Shown piece by piece: positions 1-8,163 of a DNA stretch of 28,029 nucleotides. The stretch spans positions 1 through 28,029 of the IMG/VR virus record IMGVR_UViG_3300013119_000147; one strand, written 5' to 3'. The stretch comes from a virus. A program made the position numbers and the translations under genes. The notes below the pieces were generated by a model that did not search any database, was not told where the DNA came from, and saw only the letters and a program-made list of their open reading frames with translations. Within the stretch, counting starts at the first letter, position 1; the number at the start of each line of letters is the position of its first letter.

Positions 1-561
1 GCCTTCTTTAGCTGCAGTAACAAATCTAGGCATTACCATGCCATACTCTCCAGATTGTCCTGGGCCTACTACATTAAAGAATCTAACTATTACAGAAGGG
101 AACTTTGATGCTCTAATCATAAACTCCGTCACTAATTTAGCACAAGCATAACCCCATCTTAATTTATCAGGTGATCCGATAGTTAGTGAGTCTGTTTCTT
201 TAAAAGGGCCTTCCCCGTATACTTCTGAAGTACTAGAGAATATTACTTTTTTACCTCTACGCTCTAGTACTGGTATAATTTTATTGACTAAATTAATATT
301 ATTAAATAAAGTACCTCTAGGGTCTTTATCAATATGTGAAACTCCTACAGACCCCGCTAGAAAATATACTATATCGGAATCCCTTACTAAGGTGTCTAAT
401 TCTAGTTCTGTAATATCACTTTTAATAAAATTAACCCCATAGTCTGGGAAGGTTGAGGTTTTTAGGGAGTCTATAATAGTGACATCATGCCCCTCTTCCA
501 TTAAATTCTTCGCTAAATGGGTTCCAATGAATCCCGCGCCTCCCAGTAGTAAATAATTCAT
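1..561 (-). CDS. NAD(P)-dependent SDR epimerase / UDP-glucuronate decarboxylase-like, partial
   Basis: This gene starts at ATG 561-559, overlaps the upstream dehydrogenase stop as ATGA, and runs off the left edge, so only about 187 N-terminal residues are visible. It opens with the Rossmann motif GGAGFIG at residues 7-13 and has the extended-SDR catalytic pair as YACAK. The strand before it reads SSTSEVYG; the TSE triad, with a downstream RW near the catalytic Tyr, is the pattern of UDP-glucuronate decarboxylases (ArnA C-terminal domain, UXS) more than of plain 4-epimerases, but this is inference. Translational coupling to a UDP-glucose dehydrogenase-like gene fits a route from UDP-glucose to UDP-glucuronate to a UDP-pentose. 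The product probably feeds modification of a surface polysaccharide or virion. The exact substrate cannot be read from the fragment; UDP-galactose or UDP-glucuronate 4-epimerase remain alternatives. Confidence 0.85.
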   Translation of the reverse strand, partial: MNYLLLGGAGFIGTHLAKNLMEEGHDVTIIDSLKTSTFPDYGVNFIKSDITELELDTLVRDSDIVYFLAGSVGVSHIDKDPRGTLFNNINLVNKIIPVLERRGKKVIFSSTSEVYGEGPFKETDSLTIGSPDKLRWGYACAKLVTEFMIRASKFPSVIVRFFNVVGPGQSGEYGMVMPRFVTAAKEG

Positions 562-1328
562 TTTCTAATCTCCTTATTTAGTTCTAGTACTTTATGTAGT
601 AGTTCCATATTATATTCAGTAGCAAGTGCAGTAGTATCTTTAACCAAACAAGGGCCGCCGAAGCCAAAGCTTCCATCAGGCCCAGGTACTTCAAAATGGT
701 GTGATCCCATCCAAGGATGTTGTTTCAAAATATTAGTTAGCTCTTCCCAATCCCCATCAAACGCTTTCCAAAGTTCATTCATAAAGGTAATCTTAGTAGC
801 ATAGAAAGTATTCATTGCGTACTTAGCAAATGCTGCTGTTTTAATATCAGTTAAGAATACTTTATCAGTTCTTACATTAGAACATTGCTTGTACAAATCT
901 AAAGCATCTTTAGATCTATCGCCTCCTAAAATTAACATAGGAGGTTCTACAAAATCCTTAAAAGAAGTAGCTCTCGATAAAAACTCTGGATTATATACTA
1001 CATCTCTATCTACTAAGAAATGTGGTAAAATTGTTGATTTAACAATGACCAAACCTTGATAAAATGCTTTATCCAACTCGTTTAAAACATTTTCCAAAAT
1101 TTGATGTTCGATGAGACCTTTGTCATCGGTAAGGGTCGGTACAGCAACGAAAATCGCAACTGGATTTTCCTGAGCTACATGGGTAACTGACATATCGTTA
1201 TACTTCGGATCCGATATGTAATGTTTACAGTGAGGAAACCCATACTGCACTGCTTTTCCGACCATTCCGTAACCAATAATTCCTATTGATGTACTCAATC
1301 GCTTATTTTCATTATTTTCATTATACAT
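558..1328 (-). CDS. Short UDP-glucose/GDP-mannose dehydrogenase-like protein
   Basis: This 256-residue protein belongs to the UDP-glucose/GDP-mannose dehydrogenase family, which oxidises a nucleotide sugar to the uronate with two NAD+. Visible are the Rossmann motif GYGMVG (19-24), the VAVPT strand (61-65), KSTILP (97-102), YNPEFL (112-117), the central-domain AFAKYAMNTFYATKI segment with Lys179 and Asn183, and the catalytic-Cys motif GFGGPCLVKD with Cys227. Family members are usually about 390-450 residues and end in a UDP-binding Rossmann domain; this one stops soon after the catalytic Cys, so that domain is absent. ATG 1328 is preceded by AAGGA. It is coupled by ATGA to the SDR gene. It may be a minimal phage version, may need a second polypeptide for UDP binding, or may act on another substrate. 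Confidence 0.85.
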   Translation of the reverse strand: MYNENNENKRLSTSIGIIGYGMVGKAVQYGFPHCKHYISDPKYNDMSVTHVAQENPVAIFVAVPTLTDDKGLIEHQILENVLNELDKAFYQGLVIVKSTILPHFLVDRDVVYNPEFLSRATSFKDFVEPPMLILGGDRSKDALDLYKQCSNVRTDKVFLTDIKTAAFAKYAMNTFYATKITFMNELWKAFDGDWEELTNILKQHPWMGSHHFEVPGPDGSFGFGGPCLVKDTTALATEYNMELLHKVLELNKEIRK

Positions 1329-1376
1329 TGGTTTTTCCTTAAAACTGTAAACAATTTACGAAAATTTTTCTAAAAA

Positions 1377-2201
1377 TTATTTTTGAAAATAACTTCTAAT
1401 TTCAGAAATATTTTCAGTACCGATAGCTTCAGCACTGTAAGTTACTAAATCCATTAATTCATAGTTTTTATAAATTGCTTCAGCTCCAAAATCATTTAAG
1501 TTTTGGATATATTTATACTTACTATCGATAGGTAATTGATCTGCGATATCAAATGCAGATCCATACTGCTCAATTAACCCTACGGCACGCTTAGGCCCCA
1601 CACCAGGTACTCCAGGTACATTATCCCCAGCATCACCAGTAAGACACTTAAAACTGATATAATCTTCTTTAGGAACCTCATAGTGTTCTGTCCAATTATC
1701 ATTTGTAATTTCCTTCCTTGTAACATAGCTGAAACGAGAAACTTTAGGACTAATTAATAAATCCCAGTCCTTATCTGAAGATATTAGCCAAATATTCTTA
1801 TCGGTGACTTGAGTAATGTATGCTGCAATATCGTCTGCCTCCACTCCTTGGTACCTAAATACTTTAAAGTGTTTAGCTAGAAGAGATACTGTATCTTCAA
1901 AATCATTTAAGAAGTTTTCAAACTCTTTAGCTTCTTGTTCTGATTGTTTTGCATACTTTTCTTTCCTATTACCTTTATACTCAGGTAAAATAGCCTTTCT
2001 ATATGTAGAAGAACCTTTATCACAAGCAATAATAACTTCGCCTGCTTTATAAGAGTGTGCTAAAGAATGTACCGTATTTAAGTAGTCTTGAGCGAAATCT
2101 CGCTTCTTTTGATGCTTATACCTAAATGCTAAATTTAGTGCATCTACTACCATTATTGTATCTTCATCCCCTGTACTTATTTCTTTGAAACTCTTTGCCA
2201 T
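1377..2201 (-). CDS. 5'-3' exonuclease / flap endonuclease (T5 D15-like)
   Basis: This 274-residue nuclease cleaves 5' flaps and degrades RNA primers or 5' ends during lagging-strand maturation. Metal-binding residues of the PIN-like fold are visible: Asp20 in MVVDALN, Asp61 in IACDKG, the EADD cluster at 121-124, Asp143 and Asp146 in SSDKDWD, and Asp190 and Asp193 in GDAGDN. The helix-three-turn-helix DNA-binding motif follows as VPGVPGVGPKRA (195-206). Length agrees with T5 D15 (about 290) and T4 RNase H (about 305). It is the last gene of the recombination cluster, after the resolvase-like gene, as in T5. ATG 2201 lies inside the end of the upstream gene (25 bp overlap), which suggests translational coupling. 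Confidence 0.95.
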   Translation of the reverse strand: MAKSFKEISTGDEDTIMVVDALNLAFRYKHQKKRDFAQDYLNTVHSLAHSYKAGEVIIACDKGSSTYRKAILPEYKGNRKEKYAKQSEQEAKEFENFLNDFEDTVSLLAKHFKVFRYQGVEADDIAAYITQVTDKNIWLISSDKDWDLLISPKVSRFSYVTRKEITNDNWTEHYEVPKEDYISFKCLTGDAGDNVPGVPGVGPKRAVGLIEQYGSAFDIADQLPIDSKYKYIQNLNDFGAEAIYKNYELMDLVTYSAEAIGTENISEIRSYFQK

Positions 2202-2653
2202 ACCCAGTCATCCTTTTTTCTATCGGTTAAATAATCGTCTAACTTAGCTAGATAATACCCTTCTGAAAAGTAAAAATGTCTATAACAATTAACTGGCTCT
2301 TCTTCAAAAGCACAGAACCATTTACTTCTATCAAATTTAAATATTAATAAAGGATATTCAGCTTCGTTTTCTTCTTGTTCTCTTTTTGTTTGATCCCACC
2401 ATTCTTGTACTTGTGGGTATTTTCCAGTTAACATTTTACTTGTAAGATGGTCATCTTTATAGTGCTTTACTTCAACTGAATATTTCATTAACTCTTTAGG
2501 GATATATACATCCCCTTTTAATCCATGCTTAGCGTCTAAAGCACCTGAAAGCGGGATTCTTTCCCACTGCCAGCCAGTAGCAGCTGTAAGAACCTTACAT
2601 GCTGCTGTCTCTGCTCTAGACCCCTTCGCCTTACTCTTGTTCGTCGAGGGCAT
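2177..2653 (-). CDS. PD-(D/E)XK nuclease, putative Holliday-junction resolvase
   Basis: This 158-residue protein has the layout of small archaeal/phage Hjc-type resolvases: a basic N-terminus with GSRAE (Glu15), then Asp48 in LKGDVYIP, then the paired EVK (Glu61-Lys63) of the PD-(D/E)XK metal site. The rest is charged and has no second recognisable domain. The likely role is resolving recombination or replication intermediates before packaging. Its position between SbcC/thioredoxin and the flap endonuclease corresponds to the T5 D14 position. It overlaps thioredoxin upstream and the flap endonuclease downstream, so all are probably co-translated. The nuclease fold is well supported; junction specificity is inferred from family and context. 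Confidence 0.8.
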   Translation of the reverse strand: MPSTNKSKAKGSRAETAACKVLTAATGWQWERIPLSGALDAKHGLKGDVYIPKELMKYSVEVKHYKDDHLTSKMLTGKYPQVQEWWDQTKREQEENEAEYPLLIFKFDRSKWFCAFEEEPVNCYRHFYFSEGYYLAKLDDYLTDRKKDDWVWQRVSKK

Positions 2654-3011
2654 TAAGTTGCTCCTTTTCTAGCTCCTCTTGAGATTTCCAAGTACCTTTA
2701 ACAATATCTCTATGTGTTGTGATAACTGCTTCAATTGGAGCCGCTCCTACAGCTACAAATACTCTTTCTCCATTTTTAAATAGATAAGAGATTGGGAACG
2801 ATGTAGGCTCCCAAGACATTTGTTCTGTAATTCGTTTATGTTCATTAGCGTTAATTTTAAAGAACCTCCAGTCGGACATTTGATCCTCAACATTTTCTAA
2901 TTCTGGGACAAAATGGTCACATACTGGACAGTCTTCCTTATGCCATAATACATGTACATAAGGAAAACGCTTTACCATTTGTAATGCTTTATTTGCTGTT
3001 GTTATTTCCAT
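2631..3011 (-). CDS. Thioredoxin-like protein, CPVC active site
   Basis: This 126-residue protein has a thioredoxin fold: a hydrophobic strand (VHVLWH, 19-24), the redox motif Cys28-Pro-Val-Cys31, and the cis-proline region TSFPISYLF (Pro73) followed by the KNGE turn. The C-terminal helix continues to a Glu-rich tail. The active site is CPVC rather than the usual CGPC, which shifts redox potential in related glutaredoxin/thioredoxin proteins. Possible roles are reductant for the phage class Ia ribonucleotide reductase (as T4 NrdC is) or, by analogy with T7 and host thioredoxin, a polymerase accessory factor; the sequence does not decide between them. ATG 3011 overlaps the SbcC stop as TAATG. 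Confidence 0.85.
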   Translation of the reverse strand: MEITTANKALQMVKRFPYVHVLWHKEDCPVCDHFVPELENVEDQMSDWRFFKINANEHKRITEQMSWEPTSFPISYLFKNGERVFVAVGAAPIEAVITTHRDIVKGTWKSQEELEKEQLNALDEQE

Positions 3012-4813
3012 TAGTCTAACCTTGAAATATCTTTCTCTTTAACCACATTAACTTTAGTAAGTAATGGGTGAGTGTACCCGTGAGATACTAAGAAAGTGTT
3101 TAACTCTACTTCTTTTAGCAAAGTTTCAATTAACTTCTCCCTACCTGGGTCGTCTAATACATTTATAACTTCGTCTAAAAATAACATATTGATTTTAGAC
3201 TTAGATAATGTAGCCATAAGTTTTCTAATTGCCAATAGAGTAGCTGTATTAACCCTAGCTAACTCTCCAGAACTTAATGCTAAAATATGAATAGAATCCC
3301 CATTGTCTGAAATGATAACATTTAGTTTATCATTAGTAACTTCAAAAGTTAATTGGAATCTTCCATCAGACAATTCAGATAAGTACTCATTAGCAATCTC
3401 TTCTAAGTCTTTTACTAAGTTCTCAATCTTATAAGCAACCAAACCATTAGTACTAAATGCTTTCTTTAATACTTCTAAATTAGCAGCTTCATTTGTGATA
3501 TTCTTTAAAGCAGATTGTTTACTTTCTAAATTTTCCTTAAACTCCTTAATTTGATTTAATAAGTAGTCTAGTTCTGTATTAAACTTAGTTGCTTCTCTAT
3601 TCTCTCTTTCAATTTCTGTAATCTGAGATTGAATACTATTGATATGAGTTTGTAGTTCACTTATTTGACTTTGTAAGTCTGACTCACTTTCTGGATCACT
3701 AGGCAAATCTTCATCAATTAGAGTAGATAATCTTTCAAATTCAAAAATTAGCGATTGATGCTCATTATAGGCTTGAGATTGTTGTCTAATTTCAATCAAC
3801 TTATCTTGTAGCAGACTAATTTCAGATAGTTTGCTACTAATAGATGAGTTAGCGTCAGCAATAAGAGAATCTCTAAATTCTTCATCAATTTCTTGCATAC
3901 AAGTCGGACATTGTGCACCCCCAACTAAAACATTAATTTTGTTCAGAATAGCCTTAGATGCATTTCGTTCTGAAGTTAGAGCACCTATTTGAGAATTGAT
4001 ACTCTCAGGGTCTTCAGACTTTTCAACTGTTTTTGCCAACTCTGTAGGGTCTATTTCTTTAATCAGTTTTTTATACTGCTGATTCTGAGAAATCTCCCTA
4101 TTAGTTTTATGTAGATTTTTTAACCTTACTTGTAATTCAGCCACTTCATCTACTTCATCAGTAGGTAGTTCTGGGAGGTCTTTTACTTCTTTCTTTTTAG
4201 TAGAAGTAACTTTATGCCCGTTAAGCCAGTGTTCTATATTAGAAATTTCTCCCTTAATAGAAGATAAAGAGTCTTGTACATCTTTATGAGCTGCTTTAAA
4301 TACATCAAATAATTCAATGTATTTCTCAAGATTAAGTAAATCAATTAAGAACTTCTTTCGGTTAGTATCAGTAGCAGTTAGAAACTGCAAAGAACTTGTT
4401 GTACTTTGATAAACTAACTGAGAGAATGTTTTGAAGTCCAAACCTAAAATACCTTCAAGACTCTTGAAGGTACCTGTTGCAGTGTGTGAAGATATATCTT
4501 CTCCATCGGCTAATAGTTTAATCTTTAGACTTGTGGCTCTATTAATATCAATAGTATATTCTGTACCATCAGTAGAGAAGTCCAAAGCAATACTATAACT
4601 TTTCGCACCATTATGCCTGTTTAGTATATCTGCTTTCTTTATCCCTTTAGAGTTTTTATTAAATAAAGCCTCTTCAATAAGGATAGGTATTGAACTCTTA
4701 CCTGCACCATTTGTGCCAATTAATTGAGTAAGAATGTCACTTTCCAAATCTAAAGTATTATTTGTTCCGTAACTAAAGCAATTACTCCATCTTAGTTGTT
4801 TAAGTATAATCAT
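3011..4813 (-). CDS. SbcC/gp46-like exonuclease ATPase subunit (T5 D13-like)
   Basis: This 600-residue Rad50/SbcC-family ATPase drives the SbcD-type nuclease in processing DNA ends for recombination and replication. Domains in order: Walker A GTNGAGKSS (33-41); a long coiled coil from about 170 to 450 broken by a zinc hook CPTC (302-305); the ABC signature LSSGELARV (513-521); Walker B MLFLDE (543-548) with a D-loop VLDD; and the switch His in LVSHGY. Length is close to T4 gp46 (560) and much shorter than E. coli SbcC, so the coiled coil is short. It overlaps the upstream SbcD-like gene by 14 bp, consistent with a complex made stoichiometrically. Confidence 0.95.
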   Translation of the reverse strand: MIILKQLRWSNCFSYGTNNTLDLESDILTQLIGTNGAGKSSIPILIEEALFNKNSKGIKKADILNRHNGAKSYSIALDFSTDGTEYTIDINRATSLKIKLLADGEDISSHTATGTFKSLEGILGLDFKTFSQLVYQSTTSSLQFLTATDTNRKKFLIDLLNLEKYIELFDVFKAAHKDVQDSLSSIKGEISNIEHWLNGHKVTSTKKKEVKDLPELPTDEVDEVAELQVRLKNLHKTNREISQNQQYKKLIKEIDPTELAKTVEKSEDPESINSQIGALTSERNASKAILNKINVLVGGAQCPTCMQEIDEEFRDSLIADANSSISSKLSEISLLQDKLIEIRQQSQAYNEHQSLIFEFERLSTLIDEDLPSDPESESDLQSQISELQTHINSIQSQITEIERENREATKFNTELDYLLNQIKEFKENLESKQSALKNITNEAANLEVLKKAFSTNGLVAYKIENLVKDLEEIANEYLSELSDGRFQLTFEVTNDKLNVIISDNGDSIHILALSSGELARVNTATLLAIRKLMATLSKSKINMLFLDEVINVLDDPGREKLIETLLKEVELNTFLVSHGYTHPLLTKVNVVKEKDISRLD

Positions 4814-5735
4814 TAAACACTCCTATAACCTCTTTGGTTTTCTTATCATTTAACCCCAATATGTATTGAAGATATTCTGATAGTTCTTCTTCGATAGTCA
4901 TATCTCTGTCAAGTATTAAAGCTGCCTCAGATTTTCTCTTAACTAATTTCTTATCAAGAAGATCTGTATCACCATCTACTTTAGCTAATTCTGTTAGATC
5001 GCCTTCTAGTTCATAGATTGTATGATGATAATTAGTTTTCTTCATTTGCTCTGGGGATGCTACTGTCTGCCTAATCAGCTGAGGTAGCTTCAACTTCATA
5101 AATGAGTAATTTTTAGTTTCATTATCAAACAATAAAACTCCAGTATCTACTGGATTTCTATGAAATGAGGTAGTTACAGGACTGCCTGGATATACTATAT
5201 TTCTTTGTGAGTTTTCGTGCGAATGTAAATCACCTGCGACTACCAACTCCCAGCCACTTAGTTTATCTAAATCAATTTCGGGAGTTACATGAGGAGGGAT
5301 TTCCCCTCTAACATGAGTAAATAGTACTTCGCCTGTAAAGTCTTCTGGTTCAAACTCTTTTAGTTTTGTATACGGAATAAAATCCATATTCTCAATCTTA
5401 TGATAGTCATCTATAATAGTTACTTTATTATTGACTGCTGTAGTAACTTCTTTTAAGTTACTAAAGAATGAAGTGTTCTTTTTTAATGCTTCATGATTGC
5501 CTGGGTAAATGATTGTTTCAACATTTACTCCTTTAATGAACTGAAAATATAAACTTAACTCATCTAGGCTAGGTAATCTATCAAATAAATCTCCTCCTAT
5601 AATGTGTAAATCTACTCTTTTCTCTAGTTTGTATATTTCCTCAAAGAGCAAGCCGTATCGGTTTACAGCCCAATCTTTAGGAACATTTTTCTGCCCTAGC
5701 TTTATATGCCAGTCTGCGCTGAATAGTATTTTCAT
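4800..5735 (-). CDS. SbcD/gp47-like exonuclease nuclease subunit (T5 D12-like)
   Basis: This 311-residue calcineurin-type metallophosphoesterase is the Mre11/SbcD nuclease partner of the following gene. All phosphoesterase motifs are present: DWH (Asp8, His10), GGDLFDR (Asp49), GNHE (Asn80, His81), FTHVRGE (His141), and GDLHSHE (His171, His173). The C-terminal part lacks recognisable motifs and probably binds the ATPase. Length is close to T4 gp47 (339). It begins after the intrinsic terminator that follows the SSB gene, with no sigma70 promoter visible in between, so it is probably expressed by readthrough. The RBS AAAGGA precedes ATG 5735. Confidence 0.95.
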   Translation of the reverse strand: MKILFSADWHIKLGQKNVPKDWAVNRYGLLFEEIYKLEKRVDLHIIGGDLFDRLPSLDELSLYFQFIKGVNVETIIYPGNHEALKKNTSFFSNLKEVTTAVNNKVTIIDDYHKIENMDFIPYTKLKEFEPEDFTGEVLFTHVRGEIPPHVTPEIDLDKLSGWELVVAGDLHSHENSQRNIVYPGSPVTTSFHRNPVDTGVLLFDNETKNYSFMKLKLPQLIRQTVASPEQMKKTNYHHTIYELEGDLTELAKVDGDTDLLDKKLVKRKSEAALILDRDMTIEEELSEYLQYILGLNDKKTKEVIGVFNDYT

Positions 5736-5755
5736 TTAGTTCCTTTATTACATAC

Positions 5756-5790
5756 AAAAAGAGCTCACTGAGTTTCCTCGTGAGCTCTTT
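5756..5790 (-). terminator. Intrinsic terminator after the SSB gene
   Basis: On the minus strand a perfect 11-bp stem AAAGAGCTCAC / GTGAGCTCTTT with an 11-nt loop is followed by a T run. It sits between the SSB-like gene and sbcD, so it should lower transcription of the recombination genes relative to SSB. Confidence 0.9.
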
Positions 5791-5801
5791 AGGTCTTTTA
5801 C

Positions 5802-6434
5802 TTATAGCAGTTCTTGAACTTCTTCAGCTACTTCAGCTGGAACTTCAGTGCTACCACTTTCAAGAATATTTTGCTCAATGAAAGTTTTCTGATCATCAGC
5901 AGTCGGACGACGAACAATCTCGTCGATAGGCTTAAGACCCTTAAGAACTTCTCTTTCCTCATCAGTAAGAGGGCGAGGCTTGCACTTAAGTACCTGCAAC
6001 TGATACTCTACGTTGAATGGAAGAGGCCCAGTCTTAACCTTTTTAAACTTAACGTCCCAACCAGTCTCTGGATCAGTTGGATCGCCCAAGTCTTCTGCTG
6101 CAATAAGAATACTTTCGAACAACTTCTTCTTCAGGTTTAGAATTTTAATTTTGCCATCATCTACTACTTGAACAGCGTATGCCCAAGAGCATTTCAAATC
6201 TGGAAAATAATGTTGTACCCAGTCTTTCTCTAAGTTTGCAAATCTTTCTTGTTCTCTATCGAATGCAAGGCACTCCAAAGGTACACGCTTATTGTCTGTA
6301 GTAGTAGTCCAGTAAACATAGCGAGGTAGAATATCTCCTACCATGCGAACTGTATTATCACCTTCGTTATACGTATATGCTTCTGCTGAAGACTTCTTTG
6401 CTTTACCTGTTACATTCTTGAATTTAATTGCCAT
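5802..6434 (-). CDS. Single-stranded DNA-binding protein, gp32-like
   Basis: This 210-residue protein has the layout of phage ssDNA-binding proteins: a basic N-terminus, a central OB-type region rich in aromatic residues (Tyr39-Trp42, Trp72, Tyr76, Trp84), and an acidic C-terminal tail (about 195-210, EVPAEVAEEVQELL) of the kind used to recruit partner proteins. The segment DPTDPETGWDVKFKKVKTGP (118-137) resembles the core of gp32-type proteins from T4-like phages; this is remembered family similarity, not a search result. No zinc-binding Cys cluster as in T4 gp32 is seen. Its own strong terminator and a codon choice visibly richer in G/C than its neighbours suggest high expression. Context (between helicase and SbcD/C) fits replication and recombination. 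Confidence 0.8.
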   Translation of the reverse strand: MAIKFKNVTGKAKKSSAEAYTYNEGDNTVRMVGDILPRYVYWTTTTDNKRVPLECLAFDREQERFANLEKDWVQHYFPDLKCSWAYAVQVVDDGKIKILNLKKKLFESILIAAEDLGDPTDPETGWDVKFKKVKTGPLPFNVEYQLQVLKCKPRPLTDEEREVLKGLKPIDEIVRRPTADDQKTFIEQNILESGSTEVPAEVAEEVQELL

Positions 6435-6440
6435 TTTTGT

Positions 6441-6821
6441 TTATTCCTCTAATTTAAAGTGTATTTTATCGTTCCTTACGATAAGTAAGGGGTTCTTCTC
6501 TATATTTTCTATCTTCATTCTACAATGATGAATAGATAGACTGCTATCTCCAGTCATCTGATAATCAGCGTACCGTCTATAGCTTGCTAGTCCAATATAT
6601 TCAACCATGTGTCTTAAAGATGCTGCGTTCTCATTCTTTAACAAAAGTTCTGGGTTTAAAAGGTAACTATCTCCACTTATATCGCTCTTATAAAAGATGT
6701 CTTTCTGCCTATTGCTAGAATGACAAGTTAAGTTATAAGTTAACCTTGCAACCATTACGATGATGTTTTTAGGGTCCCCCTTTGCCAATTTGGCCATAGT
6801 TTCCCAGTCATAAAAAATCAC
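6441..6821 (-). CDS. Unknown protein in T5 D11-like position
   Basis: This 126-residue protein has no motif I can tie to a known function. It is mixed in charge, has no signal peptide or membrane helix, and contains several Cys and His residues that do not form a clear zinc site. The start is GTG at 6821, supported by AGGAG eight bases upstream. It is the first gene after a sigma70 promoter that overlaps the end of the helicase gene, and is followed six bases later by the SSB gene, so the two are probably expressed together at high level. The position matches that of D11 in T5, but I cannot confirm homology. Confidence 0.7.
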   Translation of the reverse strand: MIFYDWETMAKLAKGDPKNIIVMVARLTYNLTCHSSNRQKDIFYKSDISGDSYLLNPELLLKNENAASLRHMVEYIGLASYRRYADYQMTGDSSLSIHHCRMKIENIEKNPLLIVRNDKIHFKLEE

Positions 6822-6848
6822 TTAAACTTCTCCTAAATTTGAAAGTAT

Positions 6849-6877
6849 ATTATACTAAAATTTAACCATATTGTCAA
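6849..6877 (-). promoter_or_regulatory. Sigma70 promoter for the D11-like/SSB unit
   Basis: Reading on the minus strand: -35 TTGACA (6877-6872), 17-bp spacer, -10 TATAAT (6854-6849), with A/T-rich sequence upstream. The -35 overlaps the TGA stop of the helicase gene. The predicted start near 6842 gives a leader of about 20 bases before GTG 6821. Confidence 0.9.
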
Positions 6878-8163
6878 GTAAAATTTTTTATATTGTATCC
6901 TTCTTGAAGATAGACACCCATACGAGCTTTAGCTTGATTACTAGCTGTTTTGCCTTTTAATTTAATGTCTACTACAACAGGACTTAATTTTCCTTCTTTC
7001 TTTCTAATTACTCTACCTATTAACTGAATAAGAAGTGGTTCATTATTGATAGGAGTGCCCAAAATAAGAGCAGATAACTCATTAAGCGAAATACCTTCGC
7101 TAAAAATACTCTGAGTCCCATAAAGGATATCTGCCTTATCATTTTTGATTTTTTCGAGTTCTGGTCCTCTAAGTTCATGATCCATTTCTCCTGTTACACA
7201 GATTGCTCTGTCTCCTGTTAATTTAGCACAATTTTTTAGTAATTGTACTCTGTCACTTACTACCAATACTTTATGCCCCTTAGCTGCGTATACCGAAGCT
7301 ATCTGGGCTATTAAATGCTGGTAGTTGGGATCATATGCTACTACGTTTACTCTTTTCGCCCAAGGCGTTCTACTACCGTCAGGGAATCGAATATCAGATG
7401 CAATAGATACAATCTCTGGAATCATATAGTTTTCTTTTGGAGGCTGATGTACATCAAACCCAAAGTAATCATTGAATACTACATGCTTACCGTCTTTTCT
7501 CTTTAATGTGCCAGACAGCCCTATTTTATACTTTGCTGGCATTTTATCCACTATCTTAGAGAAGGTAGGGGAAGATACGTGATGCATCTCGTCTAGTACT
7601 ACTGTACCAAACAAATCTTTAATCTCTGGTATCTTCTTATTTAATGTCTGAACATTACCCACAACTATAGGAGTGTCCGTTTGCATCTTACCACTACCTA
7701 TAATTCCGGGGGTGAACCCCATTGTTTTCTCGATCTCTTCAACCCATTGATTTCTTAGTGCTAAAGTATGTGTGACAATTAAAGTCTTTTGACTTAGTTT
7801 TTCAACTATAGCTAAAGCTGTGAAAGTTTTACCCCAACTAGGTGGAGCATTAATAATTGAATTACCCGAGATTTTGTCATAAACCGCTTGTTGACTCTCA
7901 CGTAACTTGAACCTAAACTCTGGCATGGTGATCGGTGCAGACAAAGTTTTATCGACAATTTCATACTCCTCAGGTACTAAATCCATTCTTCCAACAGGAA
8001 TGCTGACGAGTTCTTTATTTATTCGTCCAATGTTTTTAATTACTAAAGGAGGTTGGTCAGGGCCATAAGAGGGTATCAAGTAAGTAAGCTCTTCATTGAG
8101 TTTATCTTGCAGTGCTTCATCTGCTTTTAGATATATCCTATTGGATACTACTGCTTTATTCAT
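6874..8163 (-). CDS. SF2 DNA helicase (T5 D10 / T4 UvsW-like)
   Basis: This 429-residue superfamily 2 helicase has motif I APPSWGKTF (106-114), motif Ia VTHTLALRNQW, motif II DEMH (191-194), motif III SGT (217-219), and motif VI QLIGRVIRK (380-388). A Q-like region RESQQAVYD precedes motif I. The roughly 90-residue N-terminal domain resembles the substrate-recognition part of UvsW/RecG-like phage helicases in position. Expected roles are branch migration and regression of recombination intermediates or origin unwinding. The order polymerase, unknown, helicase follows the T5 D9-D10 region. It overlaps the upstream unknown gene by ATGA. Confidence 0.9.
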   Translation of the reverse strand: MNKAVVSNRIYLKADEALQDKLNEELTYLIPSYGPDQPPLVIKNIGRINKELVSIPVGRMDLVPEEYEIVDKTLSAPITMPEFRFKLRESQQAVYDKISGNSIINAPPSWGKTFTALAIVEKLSQKTLIVTHTLALRNQWVEEIEKTMGFTPGIIGSGKMQTDTPIVVGNVQTLNKKIPEIKDLFGTVVLDEMHHVSSPTFSKIVDKMPAKYKIGLSGTLKRKDGKHVVFNDYFGFDVHQPPKENYMIPEIVSIASDIRFPDGSRTPWAKRVNVVAYDPNYQHLIAQIASVYAAKGHKVLVVSDRVQLLKNCAKLTGDRAICVTGEMDHELRGPELEKIKNDKADILYGTQSIFSEGISLNELSALILGTPINNEPLLIQLIGRVIRKKEGKLSPVVVDIKLKGKTASNQAKARMGVYLQEGYNIKNFT

